From Deltaproteobacteria bacterium (lineage in GTDB: Bacteria > Myxococcota > UBA796 > SXON01): a stretch of DNA of 15,974 nt. The notes under the pieces are model-generated. The model did not search any database and was not told where the DNA came from. It worked only from the letters and a program-made list of their open reading frames with translations. Shown here piece after piece: positions 1 through 7,540 of the stretch. The stretch's first letter is position 1. Each line of letters opens with the position of its first letter. Where the stretch lies: NCBI GenBank assembly GCA_947483545.1, contig CANKNP010000081.1, forward strand, positions 1 to 15,974. The letters are read 5' to 3'. The position numbers and the translations under genes are program-made.

Positions 1-90
1 CGCTGTCGGTGTCGCCGCTGTCGGTGTCGCCGCTGTCGGTGTCGCCGCTGTCGGTGTCGCCGCTGTCGGTGTCGCCGCTGTCGGTGTCGC
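1..90. repeat. Six perfect tandem copies of a 15-bp unit
   Basis: The unit CGCTGTCGGTGTCGC is repeated six times without a mismatch and continues past the left edge. On the minus strand it is in frame and encodes GDTDS, so copy-number changes would lengthen or shorten the lipoprotein linker without a frameshift. The flank at 91-112 holds degenerate relatives of the unit. Identity at synonymous positions points to recent slippage-type expansion. Confidence 0.97.
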
Positions 91-490
91 CGGTGTCACC
101 GCTGGTGTCCGTCAAGTACGTGAACGTCGCCTCCGCGGTCTGCCCATCCTCGGTGACGAGCACGGTTGCGGGACCCACCTCGCCCGGCGGGGTGACGCAG
201 ACCAGCTCGGAGGCGGAGAGGTACGTGAGCGACGAGCACGCCGCGCCGCCGACCGTCGCCAGGCTGGCGTCCGTGTAGGAGCCGCCTGTGATCCGAACGG
301 TCGTCCCCCCGCTCGCAGGACCGCTCTCGGGTTCCATCGCCGTGATGATCAGCGGGGCGTGCGGGCCGGAATCGTCAGCATCCACGTCGGTCGCGTGGAA
401 CTGGCCGGTCTGGCATCCGAACAGCAGGGGGAGGATCGAGACGAGTGCTTGGCGCGAAGTGCCAGCGGGGGGATGTGCGGCTCGCTTCAT
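1..490 (-). CDS. IPT/TIG-domain lipoprotein with (GDTDS)n tail, partial (runs off left edge)
   Basis: Reading the minus strand from the ATG at 490 gives an uninterrupted frame to the window edge (163 codons, no stop). The start follows a GGAG about 10 nt upstream. The N-terminus is a lipoprotein signal: basic MKRAAH, a hydrophobic stretch and the lipobox LLFGC with Cys26 as the predicted lipidated residue. Residues about 46-126 form one IPT/TIG immunoglobulin-like fold: ITAMEPESGPASGGTTVRI at the front, then GG-A-C, V-C-TPPG, and a closing A-FTY. From about residue 128 the protein becomes an Asp/Thr/Ser/Gly linker of GDTDS units that continues outside the window. TIG domains are typical of cell-surface proteins; such acidic linkers usually separate an anchor from a distal domain, which is not visible here. 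Specific function unknown. Divergent from the FG-GAP lipoprotein gene, with a 244-bp gap that holds no further gene I can support. Confidence 0.85.
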   Translation of the reverse strand, partial: MKRAAHPPAGTSRQALVSILPLLFGCQTGQFHATDVDADDSGPHAPLIITAMEPESGPASGGTTVRITGGSYTDASLATVGGAACSSLTYLSASELVCVTPPGEVGPATVLVTEDGQTAEATFTYLTDTSGDTGDTDSGDTDSGDTDSGDTDSGDTDSGDTDS

Positions 491-728
491 CGGGGGTACG
501 CTCCAGGTCACCGACTATCCCTGATCGCGGAGTTGCCCTATGCCCACGCGCCCCTCGCCCTTCCGTTCGCCCCTCGCGGTCGCCGATTCTCCCGCCCCGC
601 GAGGGCGCGGGCCGGGCGCATCGGCCAGTGTTGGCGAAGAACGCCCGCATCCGCGGGCTTGTGTTCGCGCCCTCTCGGTCGGGTCCGGCGCTACCGCGCC
701 GTTCCCGCCCGGGACGCAAACACGGGAG

Positions 729-770
729 CCAGCTTTGAAGGCGCGCACTTCGTGGCGCCGTCAAAGCTGG
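729..770 (+). promoter_or_regulatory. Hairpin enclosing the TTG start codon of the FG-GAP lipoprotein gene
   Basis: The arms CCAGCTTTGAAGGCGC (729-744) and GCGCCGTCAAAGCTGG (755-770) pair over 16 bp with a single mismatch (A739 opposite C760). The 10-nt loop can pair further (CAC 746-748 with GTG 752-754). The probable ribosome binding site GGGAG (724-728) lies just outside the 5' arm and the TTG start (735-737) is inside it. In mRNA this would bury the start codon. A role in translational control is inferred from position only. Confidence 0.55.
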
Positions 771-2579
771 CTCCTCGCCCGGGTGGTCGCGGCCAGTTTG
801 CTCCTCGGCTGTCCCCACAAAGAGCCGGAGGGCGAGTCCTGCACCCCCGTCGAGGCGGGCGAGTGGGGTGGCGGGATTGCGTTCGTCGAGGGGACCGACG
901 ATTGGGGTTTGGCGGATGTCCGGGGGGTCCACTACGCGGCGGGGGATCTCGACGGCGATGGCTACCCCGATCTGATCGTCACGGAGGGCACAACCAACAC
1001 ACGTGACAGCTACCCCGACACACGGATTCGTTACGTGATGATGAACCGCGCCGATGGGGACCGCCGCACCTTTGTGGACGAGACCGAGAGTAGCGGGTTG
1101 CTCGCCGCCCGGGATGGGAACACGACCGGGACCTCCCACAACTTCTACATCGAGGGCGACGTCGATGGGGATGGCGACCTCGACCTTTTCGCCGGCCGCT
1201 ACTACGACACCGGGACGGATGACGCCACCGGGGATTGCTCCGAGATCTACCTGAACAATGGCGTCGGTCATTTCACGCTGGCAGCGACGAGCGATGTGTG
1301 CATCGCCGAGGGCTACCCCACGAGCGCGGCGGCGTTCACGGACTTCGACGCCGATGGGGTGCTCGACCTGTGGGTGACCGGCTGGTATGTCGCCTATGGC
1401 ACGAGCTACGAGGCGGGGCAGGCCCAACTCTACCGAGGCAACGGCGATGGCACGTTCACAGTGGTGACCGAGGATGTCGGGCTCAAGTTGAAGAAGGGCC
1501 TGAGCACGTCGGACTACCTTGAGCGCGACGTGCGGCGACCCAGCTACGGCGCCACCGCGTGTGACGTGAACGGGGACATGCTGCCGGACCTGATCTCCTC
1601 CAACTACGGGCGGGCGTGGAACCACCTCTGGCGAAATGACGGGGGCACGTTCGTCGAGACCGGGGAAGAAGCCCACTTTGATGCCGACACCAACCTCGAC
1701 TACTCCGACAATCTCATGTATGTCTGCTACTGCGAGACAAATGCGTGCAGCGTGGAGCCGAGCGAGTCGTGCGGTGGCTCGTTTCCAGACTATTATTGGA
1801 CCGTGGGGTATGACGATCAGCCGGCTAGACTTGGCGGAAATTCGTTCACCACCGTGTGCGCCGACATCGACAACGATGGCGACAACGACCTGTACACCGC
1901 GGAGATCGCGCACATGTGGGCGGGCGAGTCCGCGGACCGGACGGAGCTGTTGCTCAACGATGGCACGGGTATTTTCGAGCGGATGAACAACGACGACAAC
2001 GGGCTGGCCCGCAAGCGCTCTCAGATGGGGGATTGGAACGAGGGGGATCTCTTTGCGGGATTCCTGGACTTTGACAATGACGGTTGGCGTGACATCCTGC
2101 TGGTCACCTCCGACTACGAGGACACCCACCTGTGGTTCTGGCGGCAGACCTCGGCTGGCCAATTTGAGGAGGTGTCCGACGAGACCGGCATGAACCAGGA
2201 GTGGCCCAGCGGGTTGGCCATCGCCGATTTTGACCTCGACGGGGATCTCGACGTCGTGACCGGCTCCTCCACGGCGCGCACGGGCACCCCCTGGACCGAG
2301 CACAACACGCACCTCTACGAGAACCAACAGGGCGGGAACTACGTCCGCTTCGTGGGGTTGCCCATTGGCAGCCGCGTCGAGATCGAGGCCGGCGGGCAGT
2401 ACCAGATGGCCGAGGTCAATGGCGGCTACGGGACCTTCGGCATCGTGAGCGACACCGTCGCTCAGTTCGGCTTGGCGGATGTGTGCATGGTGGACACGGT
2501 GACGGTCACCTTGCCGGGGGGAGAAGCCCACAGTTTTGAGAACAAGGCCGGAAACCAGGCGGTGCAGTTGACGTGGTAG
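735..2579 (+). CDS. FG-GAP/VCBS-repeat lipoprotein with C-terminal ASPIC/UnbV domain (CRTAC1-like)
   Basis: Predicted exported lipoprotein of 614 aa. I place the start at TTG 735, six nt after GGGAG, because this exposes a compact signal peptide (KARTSWRRQSW, hydrophobic core, lipobox SLLLGC, Cys26); the frame is open back to 540 but that extension is Arg/Pro-rich without signal character. Seven Ca-binding-type D-x-D/N-x-D motifs of the FG-GAP/VCBS propeller are visible, beginning near residues 71 (DLDGDGYPDL), 142, 203, 277, 377, 445 and 498 (DFDLDGDLDV). From about residue 545 to the end there is an ASPIC/UnbV domain (GSRVEIEAGGQ, EVNGGYG, FGLADV, VTLPGGE). The family is known from extracellular, integrin-alpha-like propellers; the ligand is unknown. 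An insert with several Cys near residues 334-352 could form disulfides. The gene ends 4 bp from the convergent adaptor gene. Confidence 0.88.
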   Translation: MKARTSWRRQSWLLARVVAASLLLGCPHKEPEGESCTPVEAGEWGGGIAFVEGTDDWGLADVRGVHYAAGDLDGDGYPDLIVTEGTTNTRDSYPDTRIRYVMMNRADGDRRTFVDETESSGLLAARDGNTTGTSHNFYIEGDVDGDGDLDLFAGRYYDTGTDDATGDCSEIYLNNGVGHFTLAATSDVCIAEGYPTSAAAFTDFDADGVLDLWVTGWYVAYGTSYEAGQAQLYRGNGDGTFTVVTEDVGLKLKKGLSTSDYLERDVRRPSYGATACDVNGDMLPDLISSNYGRAWNHLWRNDGGTFVETGEEAHFDADTNLDYSDNLMYVCYCETNACSVEPSESCGGSFPDYYWTVGYDDQPARLGGNSFTTVCADIDNDGDNDLYTAEIAHMWAGESADRTELLLNDGTGIFERMNNDDNGLARKRSQMGDWNEGDLFAGFLDFDNDGWRDILLVTSDYEDTHLWFWRQTSAGQFEEVSDETGMNQEWPSGLAIADFDLDGDLDVVTGSSTARTGTPWTEHNTHLYENQQGGNYVRFVGLPIGSRVEIEAGGQYQMAEVNGGYGTFGIVSDTVAQFGLADVCMVDTVTVTLPGGEAHSFENKAGNQAVQLTW

Positions 2580-2583
2580 GCGT

Positions 2584-3651
2584 TCAAGGCGCGGCGACGG
2601 TCACCGACGCGCCATCCGAGAGCGCCTCGTTGCCGCGCACCACCACAGCATCCCCGGCGGTGAGCGCGCCATCGACCACGAGGGTCTCCCCCAGGTCCCA
2701 CCGCAACGTCACCGGCACTTTGACCGCCTTTCCTTCCCGGGCCACGAACACCGCGCCTTGAAGCCAGGCATCTCGTGGAATGGAGAGCGCGTCCTCGGCC
2801 TGCCCGACGATCACCCGGGCGGGTACGACCGACCCGGGGAGCAGCCAGTCCGGCGGGTCCACCACGACCACCCGCACGCGCTGGGTCCGCGCAGACGTGA
2901 GCCCCGGGACGACGCCCCCCACCACGCCGTTCACGACCTGCGGGGGCGCCCCGAGCGTGACGGTCTGGCCCTCCGCGGCCCCTGCAACGGGCAGGTCCAT
3001 CATCACCTCCACGTCCCCGCGCCCCAGGATCGTGACCAGCGGCGTGCCTGCCGCCACCCGCTGCCCCCGAACCGCCTGCAGCTCCCGCACGACGCCGTCG
3101 AACGGCGCCAGGACGCGAGCGCGCTGTACGTCCAAGGCGGCGCCGGCGGCGTTGGCCTCCGCGGCCTTCACGTCTGCCTCGGCGGCCAGCACGGAGGCGT
3201 CGGCCTCCCGCACGTCGAGCCGGGCGATCTCGGCCTCCGTCCCGGAGACAGCGCCCCCCGCCTCAGCGGCGACGGTCAACACCCCCGAAGACCGCAGCAT
3301 CACGCGCTCCCGGGAGACCTTCCGGGTCTCGAGCGCAGCCCGGGCCTGCGCCAGCCGGGCCGCAGCGGTCTGACTGGCGAGCCGGACCGGCTGGTCATCG
3401 AACTGCACAAGGAGATCGCCGCGTTTTACGACTGCCCCCATCCTGCCCGGCACCAGCGCGATGGCACCTGAGATCTCGGCGCCGAGCCGCGCCTCGACAG
3501 GCTGTTGCACCTCACCCGTGGCCTCCAGCACGTTTTCGGTCCGTCCTTGGGTCACCAGCACAGTGAGCACCGGGACGGAGCTCGACCGGGGTGCTGGGGG
3601 CCCCCCCGTACACGCCCATAGTCCGAGCGCGGCGACGATCACGAGGGACAT
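2584..3651 (-). CDS. RND/HlyD-type efflux periplasmic adaptor lipoprotein
   Basis: 355-aa membrane-fusion (periplasmic adaptor) protein. Such proteins bridge an inner-membrane transporter and an outer-membrane channel in tripartite efflux. ATG 3651 is preferred; a TTG immediately upstream (3654) is an alternative. The signal peptide MSLVIVAALGLWAC has lipobox LWAC with Cys14. The order matches the family: first half of the lipoyl/barrel-sandwich domain (VEARLGAEISGAI, VKRGDLLVQFD, about residues 54-92), an Ala/Glu/Arg-rich alpha-helical hairpin (about 93-185), the second lipoyl half (APFDGVV, GQRVAAGTPL), then beta-barrel and membrane-proximal segments ending in NEALSDGASVTV. It is the last gene of the operon; its start overlaps the pheS stop by 1 nt (TGATG), indicating translational coupling. 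No RND or ABC pump gene and no TolC-like gene lies in the window, so its partner must be encoded elsewhere. Confidence 0.88.
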   Translation of the reverse strand: MSLVIVAALGLWACTGGPPAPRSSSVPVLTVLVTQGRTENVLEATGEVQQPVEARLGAEISGAIALVPGRMGAVVKRGDLLVQFDDQPVRLASQTAAARLAQARAALETRKVSRERVMLRSSGVLTVAAEAGGAVSGTEAEIARLDVREADASVLAAEADVKAAEANAAGAALDVQRARVLAPFDGVVRELQAVRGQRVAAGTPLVTILGRGDVEVMMDLPVAGAAEGQTVTLGAPPQVVNGVVGGVVPGLTSARTQRVRVVVVDPPDWLLPGSVVPARVIVGQAEDALSIPRDAWLQGAVFVAREGKAVKVPVTLRWDLGETLVVDGALTAGDAVVVRGNEALSDGASVTVAAP

Positions 3652-4664
3652 CAAAACTGCCGTACGAGCTGCAACCGGCCGTCGTACAGGCGGCGAATGT
3701 CGTCGATGCCGTACCGCATCATCACCATGCGGTCAAAGCCCATTCCGAAGGCGAAGCCCTGCCATTCGTTTGGATCAAGCCCACAATCTTGCAGCACCTT
3801 CGGGTGGACGAGGCCGCCCGGGATGAGCTCGATGAACCCGCTCCCCTTGCAGATCGAGCAGCCAGACCCTTCGCAGAACACACACTGCACATCGAGATCC
3901 AAGCCGGGCTCGACGAACGGGTAGAACGCGGGCCGAAAGCGGGTCAGCACCTTGCGGCCCATGAGCCGGGCGACGAGCGTCTCCAGCGTGTGCTTGAGGT
4001 GTGCGATGCTCACGTGCCGGTCGATGAGCAGGCCTTCCACCTGATTGAAGCTGGCGTGATGTGTGGCGTCGATCGTCTCGTTCCGAAACACACGCCCCGG
4101 CGCGATGATCCGGATCGGGGGCGTCCGGGTCTGCATTGCGCGGACCTGCACGCTCGACGTGTGCGTCCTCGGGATCTCGCGCCGGTCGGTGTAGAACGTG
4201 TCCCAAACGTCTCGCGCGGGGTGGTCCTTCGGGATGTTCAGCGCGTCGAAGTTGTGGAACTCGTCCTCGATCTCGGGCCCGGTCGCGACTTCGAAGCCAA
4301 GGCCGGTGAAGTGATCGATGACCTCTTCGAGCAGCAGCGTGATCGGGTGAAGGCGACCGGCGGGGCGGGCCCCCGAGGGTGCCGTGACGTCCAACCAACC
4401 CGCGCGAAGGGCCTCCACCTCCGCGGCTTCGTCCAACGCCGACTTTCGGCCCTCCCAGGCCGCTTCTGCCGCCTGCTTCAGCGTGTGAATCGCTGCCCCT
4501 TGGGCCGCGCGCTGGTCGGGGGCGACCGCGCCCAGGCCCTTCAACAGCGTGGTGATCTCTCCTTTCTTGCCGAGCCAGCGGAGCCGGAAGGCCTCCAGCT
4601 GGGCGAGGTCCGGACAAGCGGCGGCCTCCGCTGCGAGCGTCTCGACCTCGGGGAGCCCGCTCAT
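3651..4664 (-). CDS. pheS: Phenylalanine--tRNA ligase alpha subunit
   Basis: 337 aa, close to the usual PheS length. Catalytic subunit of the alpha2-beta2 enzyme that charges tRNA-Phe in the cytoplasm. Residues about 1-85 are the tRNA-binding coiled coil with the LGKKGEITTLLK signature. The class II core follows: motif 1 region HPARDVWDTFY, the HTSSVQVRAM substrate strand, motif 2 FRNETIDATHHASFNQVEG, and motif 3 GFAFGMGFDRMVMMRYGIDD, which includes the conserved GFAFGMG Phe-pocket segment. A four-cysteine C-x2-C ... C-x2-C knuckle (CVFC, CSIC), as in many bacterial PheS, precedes PGGLVHPKVL. That stretch departs slightly from the usual GCGMVHPNVL. The start overlaps the upstream DsbA-like gene by 1 nt (TGATG) and the stop overlaps the adaptor gene in the same way. 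pheT, the usual downstream partner, is absent here. Confidence 0.97.
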   Translation of the reverse strand: MSGLPEVETLAAEAAACPDLAQLEAFRLRWLGKKGEITTLLKGLGAVAPDQRAAQGAAIHTLKQAAEAAWEGRKSALDEAAEVEALRAGWLDVTAPSGARPAGRLHPITLLLEEVIDHFTGLGFEVATGPEIEDEFHNFDALNIPKDHPARDVWDTFYTDRREIPRTHTSSVQVRAMQTRTPPIRIIAPGRVFRNETIDATHHASFNQVEGLLIDRHVSIAHLKHTLETLVARLMGRKVLTRFRPAFYPFVEPGLDLDVQCVFCEGSGCSICKGSGFIELIPGGLVHPKVLQDCGLDPNEWQGFAFGMGFDRMVMMRYGIDDIRRLYDGRLQLVRQF

Positions 4665-5752
4665 CAGCCCTTCTTCGCCAGCTCGGCGTCGATGATCAGC
4701 TTGAACTTCTCATAAGGCTGGGCGCCGTTCAGGAAGATCCCGTTGATGAAGAACGCCGGGGTACCGGAGACCCCCACCGCCGCGCCGTCCTGCTGGTCCT
4801 TGCGGATCTCCGCCTCAACGGCGGGATCCTTGCGGCACAACTCCCACTTCTCGGTGTTGACCAGCGCGTCCTGCGCGGCCTTCTGAAAGTCCGCCTCGGT
4901 GAGCGCCTTCTGGTTCTTCATGAACGCATCGTGGAACACCCAGTATTTTTCGGTGCTCTGGGCGTTGGCGCAATTCGCGGCGACCGCGGCCGGGATGGCG
5001 TTCTCGTGGAAGCCGAGCGGGAAGTCCCGAAAGACGAAGCGAACCTTGCCCTGGTAGTCGGCGAGCACCTTCTTGGTCGTCTCGTTGGCGGATCCGCAGT
5101 ACGGGCACTGGAACTCGGCAAATTGAATCACGGTTACCGCCGCGTCGGGTGCGCCCTCGCTCGGGTCGTCGTCGGCCGAGACCGGGATCCGGGGCATGTC
5201 GGGGAACGGGAGCGTCACGTTGACCCCGTACTGGACGCGCAGGTCCGCCATGTAGGAGGCGTATCGTTCGCCCTGCTTCTTCTGTGTCACGGCCCGATCC
5301 ACGTCCGGACGAACCTCTTCCAGGGGCCGGCCCCGGAACTTGCGGGCGAGCGCGGCGTAGGCCTCTTGGATCTCGGGCTCGGTGTTGCTGGCGACCTTCT
5401 CCTCCACTTCCTTCTTCATCAGCTCTTCCAGCGAGAGCTTCCGCTTGCCCGCTTCCAATTCCGCGATCGCCTTGTTCACCTTCTCCTCGACCGCGTTCAT
5501 CTCCGTGTCGTACCGATTGGCAAGGTACTCCCCTTCCATCTGCAGGAGTTGGATGTCGATGTCCACCTTTGCAGCCTCATAGTTCAGCGATCCGCCGTTC
5601 CACGAGGCCACGACGGTCGCCCCGTCCGCCCCCTGTGGGGCTGTAAGCGGCGCCGGCGCGGGGCCAGCCGCCGCCGCGACCCCTGTGGTGGCGGTCGACG
5701 TGCTGGGCTCACAGGCGGCGAGCGCGAGGAGGGCGAGGAGGGACAGACGCAT
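4664..5752 (-). CDS. Lipoprotein with SurA-like N-terminal region and DsbA-like thioredoxin domain
   Basis: 362 aa, first gene of the minus-strand operon. ATG 5752 is preceded by GGAG five nt upstream. Signal peptide MRLSLLALLALAAC ends in lipobox LAAC (Cys14), followed by an Ala/Pro/Thr linker. Residues about 45-180 are helical and charged, starting VVASWNGGSLNYEAA, and resemble the N-terminal chaperone region of SurA/PpiC-type proteins. From about residue 200 comes a DsbA/Thioredoxin_4 fold: FAEFQCPYC with the redox pair Cys216/Cys219, then FRDFPLGFHENAIPAA, and the cis-proline loop GVSGTPAFFING (Pro332). Expected role: thiol-disulfide exchange on envelope proteins, probably with chaperone-like substrate binding; whether it oxidises, reduces or isomerises cannot be read from sequence. 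No DsbB or DsbD partner is nearby. Confidence 0.88.
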   Translation of the reverse strand: MRLSLLALLALAACEPSTSTATTGVAAAAGPAPAPLTAPQGADGATVVASWNGGSLNYEAAKVDIDIQLLQMEGEYLANRYDTEMNAVEEKVNKAIAELEAGKRKLSLEELMKKEVEEKVASNTEPEIQEAYAALARKFRGRPLEEVRPDVDRAVTQKKQGERYASYMADLRVQYGVNVTLPFPDMPRIPVSADDDPSEGAPDAAVTVIQFAEFQCPYCGSANETTKKVLADYQGKVRFVFRDFPLGFHENAIPAAVAANCANAQSTEKYWVFHDAFMKNQKALTEADFQKAAQDALVNTEKWELCRKDPAVEAEIRKDQQDGAAVGVSGTPAFFINGIFLNGAQPYEKFKLIIDAELAKKG

Positions 5753-5852
5753 GGGGGCTCCAAAGGGCGGGGCGGCGTAACCGGAGCTAGGCCCCAGCGC
5801 GACGGCGTCAAGCGCGCGTCACCGGGTTACCCGCCGGCCCCCGGAGTTGCCC

Positions 5853-6491
5853 GTGACCCCCAAGCTCAAGGTTCTGCTCGCTGTTGTCTGGTCCAGCCTT
5901 GCGCTGGATCAAGGTACCAAGTTCTGGGTGATTCAGAACCTTTGCTCCCCGACCGCTGAGAACAAGTTGTGCTGGGGGATGGCGCAGGAGACGGCGAGCG
6001 CGCCCGACGCCGGCCGCGTCGTGGTGATCCAGAGCTGGGTGGAGTTTGTTCACGCCGAGAACAAGGGCGCGGCCTGGAGCACCCTCGCGGACTCCCCGTA
6101 CCGCCTCTGGGTGTTCGCTGCCTTCACGATCATCGCGGTGGTGGCGCTGTTGCAGATGTTCCGGACGCTCGAGCCAGACGAGCGGCTCCGCGCGGCCTCG
6201 ACCGGTCTCATTTTGTCAGGAGCTCTGGGCAACGCCATCGATCGGACCTGGAAGGGGAGCGTGACCGACTTCATCAAGGTGTTCGCTGGCGAAGGCGACG
6301 CTCGGCGGTGGTGTATGGAGCACTTCGGTACGAACGTCTGGCCGATCTGGAACGTCGCAGATGCGTGCATCGTCGCGGGCGTCATCCTGTTCGGCTTGGA
6401 GGCCTTTCTCCAGCGGGACAAGGCGCCGTCAGACCACGAGGAGGTCGGCCGCGACCCGATGAAGGCACCTGAGAATGTCCAGTCGGGCTGA
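5853..6491 (+). CDS. lspA: Lipoprotein signal peptidase (signal peptidase II)
   Basis: 212-aa inner-membrane aspartyl protease that removes signal peptides from diacylglyceryl-modified prolipoproteins. GTG 5853 is chosen because GGAG lies six nt upstream; a TTG at 5847 in the same frame sits too close to that site. Family motifs in order: LALDQGTKFWV (helix 1), ENKGAAWS, GALGNAIDR, VTDFI with catalytic Asp139, and WNVADACI with catalytic Asp170. Hydrophobic helices lie at about 5-18, 86-103, 119-133 and 169-186. The segment between the two catalytic Asp is 31 residues, longer than the roughly 19 of the Pseudomonas enzyme, and there is an extended loop after helix 1 (CSPTAENKLCWG) and a charged C-terminal tail. 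Four lipoproteins in this window are plausible substrates. The dehydrogenase pair follows 39 bp downstream, probably in the same transcription unit. Confidence 0.95.
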   Translation: MTPKLKVLLAVVWSSLALDQGTKFWVIQNLCSPTAENKLCWGMAQETASAPDAGRVVVIQSWVEFVHAENKGAAWSTLADSPYRLWVFAAFTIIAVVALLQMFRTLEPDERLRAASTGLILSGALGNAIDRTWKGSVTDFIKVFAGEGDARRWCMEHFGTNVWPIWNVADACIVAGVILFGLEAFLQRDKAPSDHEEVGRDPMKAPENVQSG

Positions 6492-6530
6492 TCCCTGGCC
6501 CTTGATAGACCCGCCCCCGAAGGAGATCCT

Positions 6531-7538
6531 GTGCGATACCGCGTGACGCTGCTTGAAGGCGATGGCATTGGGCCCGAGGTGACCGGCGCCACCCGAGAGG
6601 TCCTGGCCGCCGCCGGGGCGCCGATTGAATGGGAGCTTGCGCCCGCCGGCGGCGAGGCCATGGAGCGGTTCGGCGAGCCGATGCCCGCGGTCACGCTTGA
6701 CTCGATCCGTCGGAACCGCCTCGGGCTCAAGGGCCCGTTGATGACGCCCAAGGGCAAGGGTTTTCGCTCCGCGAACGTCGCGCTTCGCCAGGCGTTGGAC
6801 CTGTTCGTCGGCCTGCGCCCTGTCCGCACCTTGCCGAACGTCCCCGGCGCCTTTCCCGGCGTGGATCTTGTGCTGTTCCGCGAGAACACCGAGGATCTCT
6901 ATGCGGGGATCGAGCACGAGGTCACTCCCGGCACCGTCGTTTCGGTCAAGACCAGCACGGACCGCGCGGGGGAGCGCATTGCGCGCTGGGCGTTCGAGTA
7001 CATGCGCTACCGGGGGCGTCGGACGATTCACTGTTGCCACAAGGCCAACATCAATCCGCTCTCGGATGGCGCTTTCTTAGGGGCTTTCCGACGCGTCGGC
7101 GCCGAATATCCCTACATCCAACAGAAGGACATCGGGGTGGACTCCCTGTCGTTGCTTTTGCCGCTCGATCCCTCCCAGTTCGACGTTCTCCTCCTTCAGA
7201 ACCTGTCCGGCGACATCCTGTCGGATCTGTGTGCAGGGCTCGCGGGCGGTCTCGGGGTGGTCCCCGGCGCCAACATTGGGACCCACGCCGCTGTGTTTGA
7301 AGCCGTGCACGGCACCGCCCCGGACATCGCCGGTCAGGGGAAGGCCAACCCGCTGGCCGTGCTACTCTCGGCGAACATGCTGCTTGAATACGTAGGAGAG
7401 TGGGGGATCGCCAAGCGTATCGAGCAAGCCGTCTGGGCCGTGCTGGCCGATGGTACCCACCTGACGGGGGACCTCGGCGGCAAGGCCGGCACGGCGGAAT
7501 TCACCCAAGCGATCATCGACCGTCTCCCCCGGAGTTAG
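6531..7538 (+). CDS. Isocitrate/isopropylmalate dehydrogenase family, catalytic-type subunit (probable NAD-dependent isocitrate dehydrogenase)
   Basis: 335 aa. GTG 6531 is preceded by AAGGAG five nt upstream. The protein starts with the family signature VTLLEGDGIGPEV. Its substrate residues match E. coli isocitrate dehydrogenase in identity and spacing: Ser80, Asn82, Arg86, Arg96, Arg117 and Tyr124 correspond to S113, N115, R119, R129, R153 and Y160. Metal-ligand aspartates Asp228 and Asp232 lie in NLSGDILSD. The cofactor loop HGTAPDIAG (260-268) and ANP are intact and favour NAD. Lys171 and Asp204, which in this family act across the dimer interface, are present, but their surroundings are unusual: HKANINPLSDG rather than HKANIMKxxDG, and VDSLSLLLPLD in place of the usual D-x3-MQLV. 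Isocitrate is the best guess for substrate. The gene ends 2 bp before a paralogue, so the two are translated together. Confidence 0.88.
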   Translation: MRYRVTLLEGDGIGPEVTGATREVLAAAGAPIEWELAPAGGEAMERFGEPMPAVTLDSIRRNRLGLKGPLMTPKGKGFRSANVALRQALDLFVGLRPVRTLPNVPGAFPGVDLVLFRENTEDLYAGIEHEVTPGTVVSVKTSTDRAGERIARWAFEYMRYRGRRTIHCCHKANINPLSDGAFLGAFRRVGAEYPYIQQKDIGVDSLSLLLPLDPSQFDVLLLQNLSGDILSDLCAGLAGGLGVVPGANIGTHAAVFEAVHGTAPDIAGQGKANPLAVLLSANMLLEYVGEWGIAKRIEQAVWAVLADGTHLTGDLGGKAGTAEFTQAIIDRLPRS

Positions 7539-7540
7539 CC

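Noticed and set aside
1..112. CRISPR-like array at the left edge
   Set aside because: The 15-bp units are directly adjacent without spacers and encode an in-frame peptide repeat.
643..702. Small GC hairpins (643-658 and 687-702) as terminators or operators in the divergent gap
   Set aside because: Stems are only 6 bp and entirely G/C in a very GC-rich stretch, so they are expected by chance.
540..734. N-terminal extension of the FG-GAP protein to the ATG at 540
   Set aside because: The extension is Arg/Pro-rich with no ribosome binding site, and it would bury the lipoprotein signal peptide that begins at the TTG at 735.
375..2531. Very long minus-strand open frame opposite the FG-GAP gene
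   Set aside because: It is the antisense of the FG-GAP repeats; GC-rich codon bias keeps it open. It has no recognisable domain, and it overlaps both the opposite-strand gene with clear motifs and the TIG lipoprotein start.
3591..4715. Plus-strand open frame opposite pheS, and similar long frames opposite parE/parC (10810-11853, 12234-13202, 13236-14702) and the DsbA-like gene (4931-5959)
   Set aside because: All lie antisense to genes with confirmed motifs and show no domain, signal or start-site evidence.
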